A stretch of 64,000 nucleotides of DNA, from assembly GCA_044356555.1 (NCBI GenBank), contig JBIKWB010000005.1:62001-126000 (forward strand). The letters run 5' to 3'. The notes beneath the pieces are model-generated. The model searched no databases. It saw nothing but the letters and a program-made list of their open reading frames with translations, and was not told the origin of the DNA. Made by a program: the position numbers and the translations under genes. Source of the DNA: Tous-C4FEB sp044356555 (GTDB lineage Bacteria; Verrucomicrobiota; Verrucomicrobiia; Opitutales; Opitutaceae). Positions 44,762 through 53,951 of the stretch are shown here, piece after piece (position 1 is the stretch's first letter; each line of letters begins with the position of its first letter).

Positions 44762-45919
44762 TTACCAGCGGGATGAAGCACCTGTGCTCCACGAACTTCG
44801 ATTATAATCGCCGAAGTCAGCGTTCGACCAGTTTTTAGTATAATTGTAAGCGAGGTAAAGTGTAAGGGTCTCGGAGAACGTGTAGCCGATCCGCGTGCCC
44901 CAATCGAAGCTGGTGTCTGCGCGGCCGATGTTGGTGCCAAATATCAAGCCGCCTGGCCCGAGAAAATCGTTGTGGCCATAACCGGCGCTGGCGCTGGCTG
45001 TAAGTTTTGCGTTGTGCGCATACTGGATCTCAAGCCCGGCGGTCAGAGAGTCGAGCGAGGTATCAAGAGCTGTCGCCGATAAGTCTTTGGTTACCTGACC
45101 GCTGAGGGTCAGCTTTTTGTTAAATTCGTAGGAAACGGTAGCGGCGGACGTCCAGGACCCATAAGAGCTTTCGGTTTGGTCGTCGTCCGGCGTCCGGATC
45201 TGATAACCAACGCTCACGGAGCCGTTCATTTTCGGCAAAATGCGGCCGCTGAGGCCGATATTCACCCCATGATCTACATCGCTTGTGCTCTGTGAGGTTT
45301 CGTTTAGCCGATATCGATATCCGGCGAAGAGGTCGCGTTCATTGCTCAAAACATAGAACAGATTTACATTGGAGCTGTAGCTGGCGAGGTCGACGTAGGC
45401 CGGGTTGGCGACATATTTGACTTGGCTATAGCCGATCCCCGCCGAGAGCGCGTAACGCTCGATCACGGGATATTTGGCATTGAGGCCGGCGGAGTAGTTC
45501 CAAGACGTATTGCGCGTATTCAACGCCGCATCGGCACTGCTCTGGCGGGCTGCGCTCAATGAAAGCGCTCCTGTGGTGCGACCGGTTTGTTTACTGAAGT
45601 TCAAACTAAAGTTGGGGTTTTGGAAATCCTCGCTGCTGAATTTGCCGAACCGGGACAAATTTACGCCGACCCCGGCATTAACCCCGATCCAGCCCGCTTT
45701 GCGCGTATACTCCAAGCTGACGCCTCCGCTGTAGACGAAGTCGCTGCCGCCTTCTCGGCTGGCAAAGATATTTGAGTCCCGGTTTACCCCGACCGAGCTC
45801 ACGACAAATATCTTGTCGGTGCCATCGTTCAATGTGACCAGCGCTTTTGCTTGTTGGCAAACGAGCATGGCCGACAAGGCCGTGACGAACAAGGGGTGTC
45901 TGCAACCGGGGAATTGCAT
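44762..45919 (-). CDS. Outer-membrane beta-barrel protein in the export operon
   Basis: A 385-residue protein with a signal peptide ending near residue 26 and a chain of amphipathic strands (for example GVSLEYTRKAGWIGVNAGVG, FAGYRYRLNETSQS, SGQVTKDLSA) ending in Trp, as in outer-membrane barrels. This resembles the barrel proteins found in exopolysaccharide clusters of Gram-negative phyla outside Proteobacteria. It could assist polymer passage or anchoring, but the role is inferred from the neighbouring Wza and Wzc genes. Confidence 0.85.
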   Translation of the reverse strand: MQFPGCRHPLFVTALSAMLVCQQAKALVTLNDGTDKIFVVSSVGVNRDSNIFASREGGSDFVYSGGVSLEYTRKAGWIGVNAGVGVNLSRFGKFSSEDFQNPNFSLNFSKQTGRTTGALSLSAARQSSADAALNTRNTSWNYSAGLNAKYPVIERYALSAGIGYSQVKYVANPAYVDLASYSSNVNLFYVLSNERDLFAGYRYRLNETSQSTSDVDHGVNIGLSGRILPKMNGSVSVGYQIRTPDDDQTESSYGSWTSAATVSYEFNKKLTLSGQVTKDLSATALDTSLDSLTAGLEIQYAHNAKLTASASAGYGHNDFLGPGGLIFGTNIGRADTSFDWGTRIGYTFSETLTLYLAYNYTKNWSNADFGDYNRSSWSTGASSRW

Positions 45920-45949
45920 GAACGATAATCAGCAGTCTGAAATGCCGGA

Positions 45950-47020
45950 TCAGAGCCTTGATGCACTCACGGGTGAAGTCGGCGGTGCTACGGGCACAAC
46001 TTCTATGGGAACGATCTCGGTGACGGTGGAAATCAAGGGAGCTGCCGATTGTGTCACCGACGCGGTCTTGGGTGCGAAGCTGATCGGGGTTGAACGATTT
46101 CCCGGAACATCTGGTACCTCGAAAACGGTAAGTGCCCCGCCTTCGTTGGCGGCAGGCTCGCTTCCGTCGCCGCTTTGCTCTGCAGCCCCGTCGCCGCTCG
46201 GCTCGGCAGCCTCATTGCCGCTCTGCGCAGGGGCCGAGTCGCCGTCGTTGACGACCCGTTCACGCACGTCGAAGTAAACTGTCCGTTTAGCCATTAAGGC
46301 GAGTGTGACTTTTTCCTCCAGGCGCGGTCGCTCCGAGTCCGGAATTTTGATGATCTGAATGGCGTTTTCCCGGCCGGTTGCGGAGCGGCGGATGATCGCT
46401 TGTTCGCCTTCCTTCAAGGTTCGACCCCCGAGGTCTAAACTCCCGCCCTTAACGCTGCTCTCGCCTTCGATCATCGAGATTTTTGTTTCTCCATCACCGG
46501 CTTCAATTACCACTTTTCCGCCGCGGACGTTAACGCTGCCCTGAGCGGTCGAGTAGATCATGCTGCTGCCCGCGACTTGTTTGCTGGTGGACAGACCAAC
46601 CGCACCCCGGGCGACAAAAGCGCTGGTGTGGGAAATGGACGGCTCAACGTTCATGTCGGTGCGGTTCGGGGTAAATGGCTCTTGCTCGAACCGCCTGATT
46701 TCTACCCGGGTATCCTCGGCAAAAAAAGCTCCCGTGCCGTTTGAAAAAACAATCGAGTTATTCGCCTTGGACTTGGTTTCGACGATGGTTCCTTGAGCGT
46801 TATAGGCGGATTTCTTGGCGAGGTTATCAATGCGTTCGCCGCTTTTCGTTTCGGTCTGTATCTGGGCTTCCCCGTTGAGATCGGCCACGTAGATTTTGCT
46901 GGTGGGGTTTTTCTTCTTCCCTTGGGCCGAAGCGATCGACGTGCCCAAGAGGGTTGAGCAGAGCGCAACTGCGAAGTAAGTGGTTTTTGCGCGCGAGGAA
47001 GCGGAGTTCAGAATCTTCAT
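45950..47020 (-). CDS. Periplasmic FecR-domain protein heading the export operon
   Basis: A 356-residue exported protein (signal peptide to about residue 32). The FecR-like beta-domain covers about 40-210, with repeated strands such as NNSIVFSNGTGAFFAEDTRVEIRRF and SVNVRGGKVVIEAGDGETKISMIEG. After residue 260 comes an acidic low-complexity stretch with SGDGAAEQSGDG-like repeats, then a Pro/Val-rich tail. FecR domains often sense or transduce signals to sigma factors, but no sigma or TonB partner is here, so a structural or signalling role in exopolysaccharide export is more likely. It is the first gene of the four-gene operon. Confidence 0.86.
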   Translation of the reverse strand: MKILNSASSRAKTTYFAVALCSTLLGTSIASAQGKKKNPTSKIYVADLNGEAQIQTETKSGERIDNLAKKSAYNAQGTIVETKSKANNSIVFSNGTGAFFAEDTRVEIRRFEQEPFTPNRTDMNVEPSISHTSAFVARGAVGLSTSKQVAGSSMIYSTAQGSVNVRGGKVVIEAGDGETKISMIEGESSVKGGSLDLGGRTLKEGEQAIIRRSATGRENAIQIIKIPDSERPRLEEKVTLALMAKRTVYFDVRERVVNDGDSAPAQSGNEAAEPSGDGAAEQSGDGSEPAANEGGALTVFEVPDVPGNRSTPISFAPKTASVTQSAAPLISTVTEIVPIEVVPVAPPTSPVSASRL

Positions 47021-47113
47021 GAGTAGTTGCTTCTTGAATTTGAGCTGGCTGGCTCATTTTCCGTTGCAACTAGGGTTTTTTGCCTAGGCGAGGCAAGGCG
47101 TATAACTACGCAT

Positions 47114-49687
47114 CTAGGCTACCACCAAGTTCAGAATCTTGCCGGGAACATAAATAATCCGGACGATGGTTTTGCCCTCGATGTGCGGGGCGACCTTGGC
47201 ATTGGCTTGGGCAAGGGCGACAGCGGTGTCTTGGGCGAGGCCGACGGGCACAAGTTGGTCGCCGCGGTGTTTGCCGTTCACTTGGAAAACGAGCTTCACA
47301 TCGGTTGTGACCAACCGCGTCGGGTCGTAAACGGGCCACGGTGCGCGCTGGATCGAATCGGATCCGCCGAGGCGGGCCCAAAGTTCTTCGGCAAGGTGCG
47401 GCGCGAACGGAGCGAGTAATTGCAGAAACGTAAGCACGGCGGCGCGGCTCACCTGCGGCGCTTTTTGCAGCGCGTTGGAGAAGATCATCATCGAGGAAAT
47501 CGCGGTGTTGAAGCGCATGGCCTCGATATCGTCGCCGACCTTTTTGATGGTTTCGTGCAAAAGTTTGGTGAACTCGACCGAGTCGGCGAAGGCCGGGTCG
47601 GTGGCGATCTTGGGATTGACCGAACCCTCGGCGGTCAAGCACTCGCGCCAGATTTTGTGCAGGAAGCGGTGGACGCCCTCGATCTGCTGCATGGACCACG
47701 GCTTCATCGCCTCAAGCGGGCCAAGGAACATAAGATAGAGCCGAAGGGTGTCGGTGCCGTGGGAGGCGATGATGGTGTCCGGGCTGACCACGTTACCGCG
47801 GCTCTTGGACATTTTTTCGCCGTCCTCCCCGAGGATGATGCCTTGGTGAAAAAGTTTGGTGAACGGCTCGGCCTGCGGCACGACCCCGAGGTCGAAGAGC
47901 ACTTTGTGCCAGAAGCGGGCGTAAAGCAGGTGGAGGACCGCGTGTTCGGCGCCGCCTACGTAGAGATCGGGCACGCCCCAATAGTTTAAGGCCCAGGGAG
48001 AAGCAAAGGCGTCGGCGTTGGCGGGATCGGTAAAACGCAAATAATACCAGCATGAGCCGGCCCATTGCGGCATGGTGTTGGTCTCCCGACGGGCGCGAAT
48101 CCACGCGTTGCCGGCCGGACAAGGCTCGGAGGCTGACACCGCGGCACCGGTCGTGACATTGAGCCAGATCTCAAGCCACGGCGTCTCGTTGGCCAGGGGG
48201 CTTTCGCCGTTACCGCTCGGGAGGTAGGATTGCACGCTCGGGAGCTCGAGCGGGAGCGCTTGCGCGGGGAGGGGGAGGGCGAAGAGTGTCACTCCGCCCT
48301 CGGAGAACGTGACCGGTTGAGCCGGTAAATCTTTGCGCAGCAACTCAGCCTTGCGGTAGTCGGCCTCGCTGATCCAAGCGATGGGGAACGGCTCGCCCCA
48401 GTAGCGCTGACGCGAAAAAAGCCAGTCGCGGAGCTTGTAGTTGACCGTGGCTTTACCGACGCCACGGGCGGCGAGATCGGTGGTGATTTTTTTCTTCGCC
48501 TCAGGCCAGGTCAGGCCGTCGTAGCCGGGTGAATTGATTAGGGTGCCGTCGCCTGTGTAAGGGAGTTTTTCGTCGGCATCCGGGCCGGCGATTACGCGTG
48601 GGGTGGGAAGCGCGAACTGCTGGGCGAATTCAAAGTCCCGCTCGTCGTGCGCCGGCACGGCCATGATCGCGCCGGTGCCGTAACCCATGAGCACGTAGTC
48701 GGCGATCCAGATGGGGACGCGCTGGGCGTTGATGGGATTGATCGCGTAGGCACCGCTAAATACGCCGCTTTTGTCCTTCGCTAGATCGGTACGTTCAAGG
48801 TCGCTCTTGCCGGCTGCTTTCTGGCGGTAAACGGCGACGGCGTTCTTTTGCTCGGCCGTGGTGAGCAGGTCCACAAGCGGGTGTTCGGGTGCCAGCACCA
48901 TGTAGGTGCAGCCGAAGAGCGTGTCCGGCCGGGTGGTGAAAATCTTCAGCGGACCAAGTGCCTTGTTTTCGAGCTCGAAGAGAATCTCGGCGCCTTCGCT
49001 GCGGCCGATCCAAGCTTCCTGCATGCGCTTGGTCGATTCGGGCCAATCGACGTCTTTGAGGTCGGCGAGCAGGCGTTCGGCGTAGGCGGTGATGCGCAGG
49101 ACCCATTGGCGGAGGTTGCGGCGTTCGACGGAAAAGCCGCCGACTTCGCTCTTTCCGTCTACGACTTCCTCGTTGGCGAGAACCGTGCGGAGCTCGGGGC
49201 ACCACCAGACGGGACGTTCGTCCACGTAGGCGAGTCCGCGGGCAAAAAGTTGCAGGAAGATCCACTGGGTCCACCGGAAATATTTCGGGTCGGTGGTGTC
49301 GATCTCACGAGCCCAGTCGTAGGAGAACCCGAGCGCTTTGATCTGGCGCTTGAAATTGACGATGTTGTTGCGGGTGTTCGATGCCGGATGAGTGCCGGTC
49401 TTCACGGCGTGCTGCTCGGCGGGCAAACCAAAGGCATCCCAGCCGATGGGGTGGAGGACATTGAAGCCTCGGGCGCGTTTATAACGGGCGATGATATCGG
49501 TCGCGGTGTAGCCCTCGGGGTGGCCGATGTGGAGGCCCGCGCCGGACGGATAAGGAAACATGTCGAGCACGTAGTATTTCGGCTTCGACGAGTTTTGCTC
49601 GGCCTGGGCGGTGAGGTTTTCCTCCCAGAAAGATTGCCAGTGGGGCTCGATCTCTAGGAAGTTGTATTCTTTGCACTGAGTAGACAT
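47114..49687 (-). CDS. leuS: Leucyl-tRNA synthetase
   Basis: An 857-residue class I synthetase. The start MSTQCKEYNFLEIEPHWQSFWEENL at 49687 matches the family. HIGH appears as HIGH in GAGLHIGHPEGY, the CP1 editing domain has the TTRPDT motif region (IFTTRPDTLFG), and KMSKS is in GEKMSKSRGN. The C-terminal anticodon-binding and LeuRS tail are complete. It is divergent from the htrA-like gene, with only three bases between the two start codons. Beyond its stop lie 93 bases before the FecR gene. Confidence 0.97.
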   Translation of the reverse strand: MSTQCKEYNFLEIEPHWQSFWEENLTAQAEQNSSKPKYYVLDMFPYPSGAGLHIGHPEGYTATDIIARYKRARGFNVLHPIGWDAFGLPAEQHAVKTGTHPASNTRNNIVNFKRQIKALGFSYDWAREIDTTDPKYFRWTQWIFLQLFARGLAYVDERPVWWCPELRTVLANEEVVDGKSEVGGFSVERRNLRQWVLRITAYAERLLADLKDVDWPESTKRMQEAWIGRSEGAEILFELENKALGPLKIFTTRPDTLFGCTYMVLAPEHPLVDLLTTAEQKNAVAVYRQKAAGKSDLERTDLAKDKSGVFSGAYAINPINAQRVPIWIADYVLMGYGTGAIMAVPAHDERDFEFAQQFALPTPRVIAGPDADEKLPYTGDGTLINSPGYDGLTWPEAKKKITTDLAARGVGKATVNYKLRDWLFSRQRYWGEPFPIAWISEADYRKAELLRKDLPAQPVTFSEGGVTLFALPLPAQALPLELPSVQSYLPSGNGESPLANETPWLEIWLNVTTGAAVSASEPCPAGNAWIRARRETNTMPQWAGSCWYYLRFTDPANADAFASPWALNYWGVPDLYVGGAEHAVLHLLYARFWHKVLFDLGVVPQAEPFTKLFHQGIILGEDGEKMSKSRGNVVSPDTIIASHGTDTLRLYLMFLGPLEAMKPWSMQQIEGVHRFLHKIWRECLTAEGSVNPKIATDPAFADSVEFTKLLHETIKKVGDDIEAMRFNTAISSMMIFSNALQKAPQVSRAAVLTFLQLLAPFAPHLAEELWARLGGSDSIQRAPWPVYDPTRLVTTDVKLVFQVNGKHRGDQLVPVGLAQDTAVALAQANAKVAPHIEGKTIVRIIYVPGKILNLVVA

Positions 49688-49690
49688 CGC

Positions 49691-51052
49691 GTGAATCCTC
49701 CCACAGTTAGCCAATCAACTTTTCGGTCAATCCTCGCGTTCGTGCTGTGCTACGCTGGCGGTTTGGCGCTGCCGGCAACGGCGGCAATGAGCCGGGGATT
49801 TAATCAACTGCTTGAAGCGGTCGTGCGCATCGATGTGCGGGAAGTCGTGTTCGAAAGCGGCGCGCGGCGATATTCGGCCGGCATCGGCTCAGGGGTGATA
49901 CTTTCGGCCGATGGCTTGGTGTTGACCAACGCTCACGTGGTCAGTCCCCGGGCGGTCGAACTTAGCATCACTCTGTCCAATTTGGAACGAGTGGGCGCGA
50001 CGCTCGTCGGTTGGGACCATTGGACTGATCTGGCGGTGCTTCGGATCGACGTTGCCGACGCCCGGCGCCGCGGCCTGAAGTTCGCCAAGGCCGAGTTTGG
50101 GGATAGCGCCAAGCTCTTCCCGGGGCAGACCGTTTTCGCCGTCGGCACGCCCCACGGTCTGACTCGCACGGTGACGCGCGGAATCATTTCCAACAACAAC
50201 CGCTACTTCGAGGACAGCACCGGCGTGGGCGGCTACGAAACGGGCGCGTTCAACACGTGGCTTCAAACCGACGCCGCCATCAACCCGGGCAACTCCGGCG
50301 GGCCACTGGTCACCGAGGACGGGCGGGTGGTGGGTATCAGTTCGCGAGGTTATCTTGGGGCCAACAATCTCGGGTTTGCTATCCCCGCGGCGATTGCCCA
50401 AAAAATCGTGACGGGCTTGGTTCGTGACGGCGCGATTATCCGCAGCACAATCGGCTTGGTGCCGGCTGCGTTGCAGGACCTCGAAAGCTTTTACGCGCTC
50501 GCGCTCAACACCGGGGTGCTCATCAACAGCGTCGCACCGGGCTCTCCGGCGGCTCGCGCCGGATTGCGGGGCGGAGACATCTTGCTGGCAATCGACGGGG
50601 TGAAGGTGGACGGCCGCTTCCCCGAGCAGCTGCCGCCGATTCAAAATCTGATCGCGAGTCGGCCGGTCGGCGACCGCTTGAAACTCACCTACAAACGGGG
50701 CGGGCAAACGGCTGAAGTTGCGGTGATGACCGAGCGGCTCGAAAGCCGGGTGGGCGAGGAATGGGCGCTCGAAAAATGGGGTCTGAGTGTGAGAAAAGTC
50801 TCCCGCACGTTTGCGCGTGAAAACCAGCTGTCGAGCGATGTCGGGGTCGTGGTCATCGGCGTGCAGGCCGGATTTCCAGCGGAGGTGGCGGGATTGTCGC
50901 GAGGCGATGTCATCACCAAAATCAATCAGCAACCGGTGGACTCGCTTGAGGTCATAAAGGCCGCCCACGCGGCGTATGAGGTCCAGCCGGCACCCACGCT
51001 CATCGAGGCGCAGCGGGACCGCCGGGTCTCTCTCTACATTCTCAAACCATGA
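49691..51052 (+). CDS. HtrA/DegP-type serine protease with two PDZ domains
   Basis: A 453-residue exported protease. The GTG start gives a signal peptide (STFRSILAFVLCYAGGLALPATA). The catalytic triad is His82 (LTNAHVV), Asp113 (WTDLAVL) and Ser202 (NPGNSGGPL). PDZ1 is about residues 260-345 (LINSVAPGSPAARAGLRGGD) and PDZ2 about 365-450 (VGVVVIGVQAGFPAEVAGL). It would degrade or chaperone misfolded envelope proteins. Its stop overlaps the next gene (ATGA), a paralogue that has lost the triad. A later ATG (49788) would remove the signal peptide and is unlikely. Confidence 0.93.
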   Translation: MNPPTVSQSTFRSILAFVLCYAGGLALPATAAMSRGFNQLLEAVVRIDVREVVFESGARRYSAGIGSGVILSADGLVLTNAHVVSPRAVELSITLSNLERVGATLVGWDHWTDLAVLRIDVADARRRGLKFAKAEFGDSAKLFPGQTVFAVGTPHGLTRTVTRGIISNNNRYFEDSTGVGGYETGAFNTWLQTDAAINPGNSGGPLVTEDGRVVGISSRGYLGANNLGFAIPAAIAQKIVTGLVRDGAIIRSTIGLVPAALQDLESFYALALNTGVLINSVAPGSPAARAGLRGGDILLAIDGVKVDGRFPEQLPPIQNLIASRPVGDRLKLTYKRGGQTAEVAVMTERLESRVGEEWALEKWGLSVRKVSRTFARENQLSSDVGVVVIGVQAGFPAEVAGLSRGDVITKINQQPVDSLEVIKAAHAAYEVQPAPTLIEAQRDRRVSLYILKP

Positions 51053-52437
51053 AACGTTTCTGCCTTTTGATTCTGCTGGTGCTCCCGTGGAGCGTGCGAG
51101 CCGCGCCGGATTTGCCGAGCCTGATGGCCGAGCGCCTAAAGTGCGTGGTCGCCGTCGAATATTTTACGGAAACGGAGACGGAGCGCCGACCGAGTTCCGC
51201 GTATGGAGTCGTGATTGATGTGCGGGGCACGATTATTTTGCCGGCGGCAGCGGTCGACCCTCGGGTCACTCCGTCTCAATTGAAGGAATTCAAGGTCTAC
51301 TTGCCCGGCGATGCGGCGAGCGCTGCGGCGATTTATCTCGGGCAGGATGCGTTGACGGGTTGGCATTTTGTGCGGGTTGAGGAACGCTTGCGCTCGCAGT
51401 TGGTGCCCATCACGCGGTTTGTAAGCGAGGGCGGCGCGGTGGAGCCGGCCCTCGCCGAGGCGGTTTGGGGTATCGGGCTGCGCAATAAGGACGAGGATTT
51501 CATGCCTTATCTTTTGCAGGGGAACGTGGCGCTCGTACAAAATCTGCCGCAACGCACCGCGATCGCCCAACAGGAGGTCGCCGGTCCCGGTTTGCCGGTC
51601 TTCAACCGGACCGGTGGTTTTGTCGGGCTAGCGGCGACTTCCTTCGGTCAGACGTTTTTGCAGTTTTCCCGCGCCGAGCGCGGTGGTTCTCCGACGATGT
51701 TGATCAATGTGGAGGAGAGCAGTGCGTTCTATGTGGCCTCGGAGATTTTGCCTTATCTCGGCCGGGTGCCCCAGAGCGTCTATGGTCGGCCCTTGGCTTG
51801 GCTGGGGGCCTATGGTTTTGAGCCGATGGATCGTGAAGTGGCGAAGTTTTTGAAGCTCGAAGCCCAATCTGGAGCGGTCGTAAGCGAAGTCTTGGAGGGC
51901 AGTCCGGCCGAGAAAGCCGGAATGTTGCCGCGAGACATTGTGCTGGCGATCGATGGGCAGGCACTTCCCCGGTTTAAGCCGGACCGGGTGGTGGTGAGCT
52001 TCGTGGAACGCGAGGTTGAGCGGCGCCAACCCGGAGCCGGGCTGGCGCTGACGGTGCTGCGTGGCGCGGAACGGGTGGAGCTGAATGTCACGCTCGGGGA
52101 TGAGCCGAAGCTCATGCGGGAAGCGGCTCGTAGTTACTATGACCGGCTGGGCTTTACCGCCCGGGAGTTTGTTTATGGCGACGCGGTGGCCCGCCGGGTG
52201 AAGGCAGCGGATGGGACCGGCGTGATCGCTCACTTTGTTAAGTCGAACAGTCCTGCGTTCATCGCGGGCTTGCGCACGGATGATTGGATCAAAGAAATCG
52301 ACGGCGTCGAAGTGAAGACCTTCGCCGCAGCGACGGAGCAGTTGGCCAAAACCGAATCGGATATTATGCGGTCGGAGTTCGTGCTTTTGGTCAGCCGGGG
52401 TGGCGAAACGGCGGTGCTGCGCGTGAAACTCAGATAA
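51049..52437 (+). CDS. HtrA-like pseudo-protease with PDZ domains (catalytic triad lost)
   Basis: A 462-residue exported protein (signal peptide MKRFCLLILLVLPWSVRA) aligning with the HtrA upstream over the trypsin-like and PDZ regions. Where the active enzyme has LTNAHVV, this one reads ILPAAAVD; TDLAVLR is replaced by LTGWHFVR; and NPGNSGGPL by AGPGLPVFN. All three catalytic residues are therefore gone. PDZ domains persist: VLEGSPAEKAGMLPRD near residues 280-300, and a second one with VKSNSPAFIAGLRTDDW near 400. It may regulate or dock to the active protease, given the four-base overlap with it. Confidence 0.85.
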   Translation: MKRFCLLILLVLPWSVRAAPDLPSLMAERLKCVVAVEYFTETETERRPSSAYGVVIDVRGTIILPAAAVDPRVTPSQLKEFKVYLPGDAASAAAIYLGQDALTGWHFVRVEERLRSQLVPITRFVSEGGAVEPALAEAVWGIGLRNKDEDFMPYLLQGNVALVQNLPQRTAIAQQEVAGPGLPVFNRTGGFVGLAATSFGQTFLQFSRAERGGSPTMLINVEESSAFYVASEILPYLGRVPQSVYGRPLAWLGAYGFEPMDREVAKFLKLEAQSGAVVSEVLEGSPAEKAGMLPRDIVLAIDGQALPRFKPDRVVVSFVEREVERRQPGAGLALTVLRGAERVELNVTLGDEPKLMREAARSYYDRLGFTAREFVYGDAVARRVKAADGTGVIAHFVKSNSPAFIAGLRTDDWIKEIDGVEVKTFAAATEQLAKTESDIMRSEFVLLVSRGGETAVLRVKLR

Positions 52438-52445
52438 TCAATTTT

Positions 52446-53042
52446 ATGTTCACCGGTATTGTTGAGGAAACGGGTCAGGTCGTCGCTTTCGTGGCGGGGG
52501 CTAATTCTTGGCGCCTGCAAATCGCGGCACGTTCGGCGCTTTCGGGCGTTGCGCTCGGGGACAGTATTGCGGTCAACGGGTGCTGCCTGACGGTGGCGGC
52601 CTTCGATTCGGAGCATTTGTTTTTCGACGTGCTCGAGGAATCGCGGAGGCTCACGAATTTCTCGGAGCTTTCGGCGGGTGCGCCGGTGAACTTGGAGCGC
52701 AGCCTCAGGTTCGACGGCAAGGTCGGAGGGCACTTTGTTTCGGGCCATGTGGATGGCTTGGGCGTGATCGAGATCCTGGAGTTGCGCGGCAAAGATACGT
52801 ATCTGCGCGTGAAGGCACCGGCGGGCAGTGGCCGTTATTTGATTCACAAAGGCAGCATTGCACTCGATGGGATGTCGCTGACGGTCGCCGAAGTGGACGG
52901 TGACGCTTTCGCCGTCTGGCTGATTCCGACGACTCTGGAGGTCACGAATGTTCGCGCTCGGGGGGTGGGGCAGAGCGTCAATTTGGAATTCGACTTGCTG
53001 GGCAAGTATGTCGAGAAATTGTTGAATATTCGCTCACCCTAG
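52446..53042 (+). CDS. ribE: Riboflavin synthase, alpha chain
   Basis: A 198-residue enzyme converting two 6,7-dimethyl-8-ribityllumazine molecules to riboflavin. The start MFTGIVEETG at 52446 is the classic N-terminus. The two lumazine-binding repeats show SIAVNGCCLTV with VSGHVDGLG in the first part and GSIALDGMSLTV with LIPTTLE in the second. The gene lies in the HtrA-UDG-Opg operon, separate from ribD at 20.8 kb. No FMN riboswitch is seen in front of it. Confidence 0.95.
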   Translation: MFTGIVEETGQVVAFVAGANSWRLQIAARSALSGVALGDSIAVNGCCLTVAAFDSEHLFFDVLEESRRLTNFSELSAGAPVNLERSLRFDGKVGGHFVSGHVDGLGVIEILELRGKDTYLRVKAPAGSGRYLIHKGSIALDGMSLTVAEVDGDAFAVWLIPTTLEVTNVRARGVGQSVNLEFDLLGKYVEKLLNIRSP

Positions 53043-53051
53043 CCCGCATTG

Positions 53052-53951
53052 ATGCGCACTGCCCTCACCGTTCTTACCGACGAGCTTCGCCGCCTTAAGA
53101 CGTCGGGGATGAAGTCGGTCAGTGTTTCCGAATCGAGCCTCGCTGCGTTGCGGTCGGTCGTCCGGCGATCGAGTGCGGCTGTGGCGCTGGGCAACGCTCC
53201 AGCCTTCGCGTCGGCGGTGATCACAAGAACTTCCGGCCTGGCCGCGCCGAAATTGAAACCAAGTCTGTTGCCACCACCGCCGGTGCTCACACTGCCGGAG
53301 GGGGACAAGGCTGCGCGTTGGGCGGCATTGTTTGCGGCGATGAGTCAGGACGCGGTGAATGTGGCGCACACGCCGCCCGGAAAGAAATTGGTCCTCGGTG
53401 GAGGAAGTCTCGATGCCCGAATCATGTTTGTGGCGGACGCTCCGGGGCCGGAAGAGGAAGTGGCGGGCGAGCCCTTTGTCGGTCCGGCGGGTCAGTTGCT
53501 CACGAAGATGATAGTGGGGATGGGCCTGACGCGGAGTGCCGTTTACATCGGCAGCCTGATGAATTGGCGGCCGCAGCCGGCGGTGCCCCCGGTGGGGGCG
53601 GTCAGTGAAGGCCGACCACCGACGGACGAAGAATTGCGCTATTGTCTGCCATTTTTGCGCGCGCAGGTGGAGGTGGTTAAACCGGCGATAATCGTGGCGT
53701 TGGGTTCGACCGTGGCGCAGGGGCTACTCGGGGCGGGGGCATTCAAGAATTTGGGCGAGGTCCGCGGCAGCTGGCGGGAGTTTGCGGGCGTGCCGCTCAT
53801 GGTGACTTATCATCCCAGTTATTTGCTGCGGCCTCCGGTGGATAATCGGAAAAAGCGGATGGTTTGGGAAGACTTGCTCAAGGTCATGGAGCGCGCCGCG
53901 CTACCGATCTCTGAGAAGCAAAGGGGATTTTTCCTGGACAAAACAACATGA
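53052..53951 (+). CDS. Family 4-like uracil-DNA glycosylase lacking most Fe-S ligands
   Basis: A 299-residue protein with the family motifs VADAPGPEEEVAGEPFVGPAGQLL (residues 127-150) and TYHPSYLL (His254), the uracil-excision core. Classical family 4 enzymes carry four Cys binding a [4Fe-4S] cluster (a CxxC near the N-terminus, one in KCRPP and one later). Here the KCRPP site reads MNWRPQP, no N-terminal CxxC exists, and the only Cys in the whole protein is Cys198 (ELRYCLPF). The N-terminal 100 residues are an extension rich in Pro, Ala and Ser. The enzyme may fold without iron. It overlaps opgG by four bases. Confidence 0.86.
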   Translation: MRTALTVLTDELRRLKTSGMKSVSVSESSLAALRSVVRRSSAAVALGNAPAFASAVITRTSGLAAPKLKPSLLPPPPVLTLPEGDKAARWAALFAAMSQDAVNVAHTPPGKKLVLGGGSLDARIMFVADAPGPEEEVAGEPFVGPAGQLLTKMIVGMGLTRSAVYIGSLMNWRPQPAVPPVGAVSEGRPPTDEELRYCLPFLRAQVEVVKPAIIVALGSTVAQGLLGAGAFKNLGEVRGSWREFAGVPLMVTYHPSYLLRPPVDNRKKRMVWEDLLKVMERAALPISEKQRGFFLDKTT

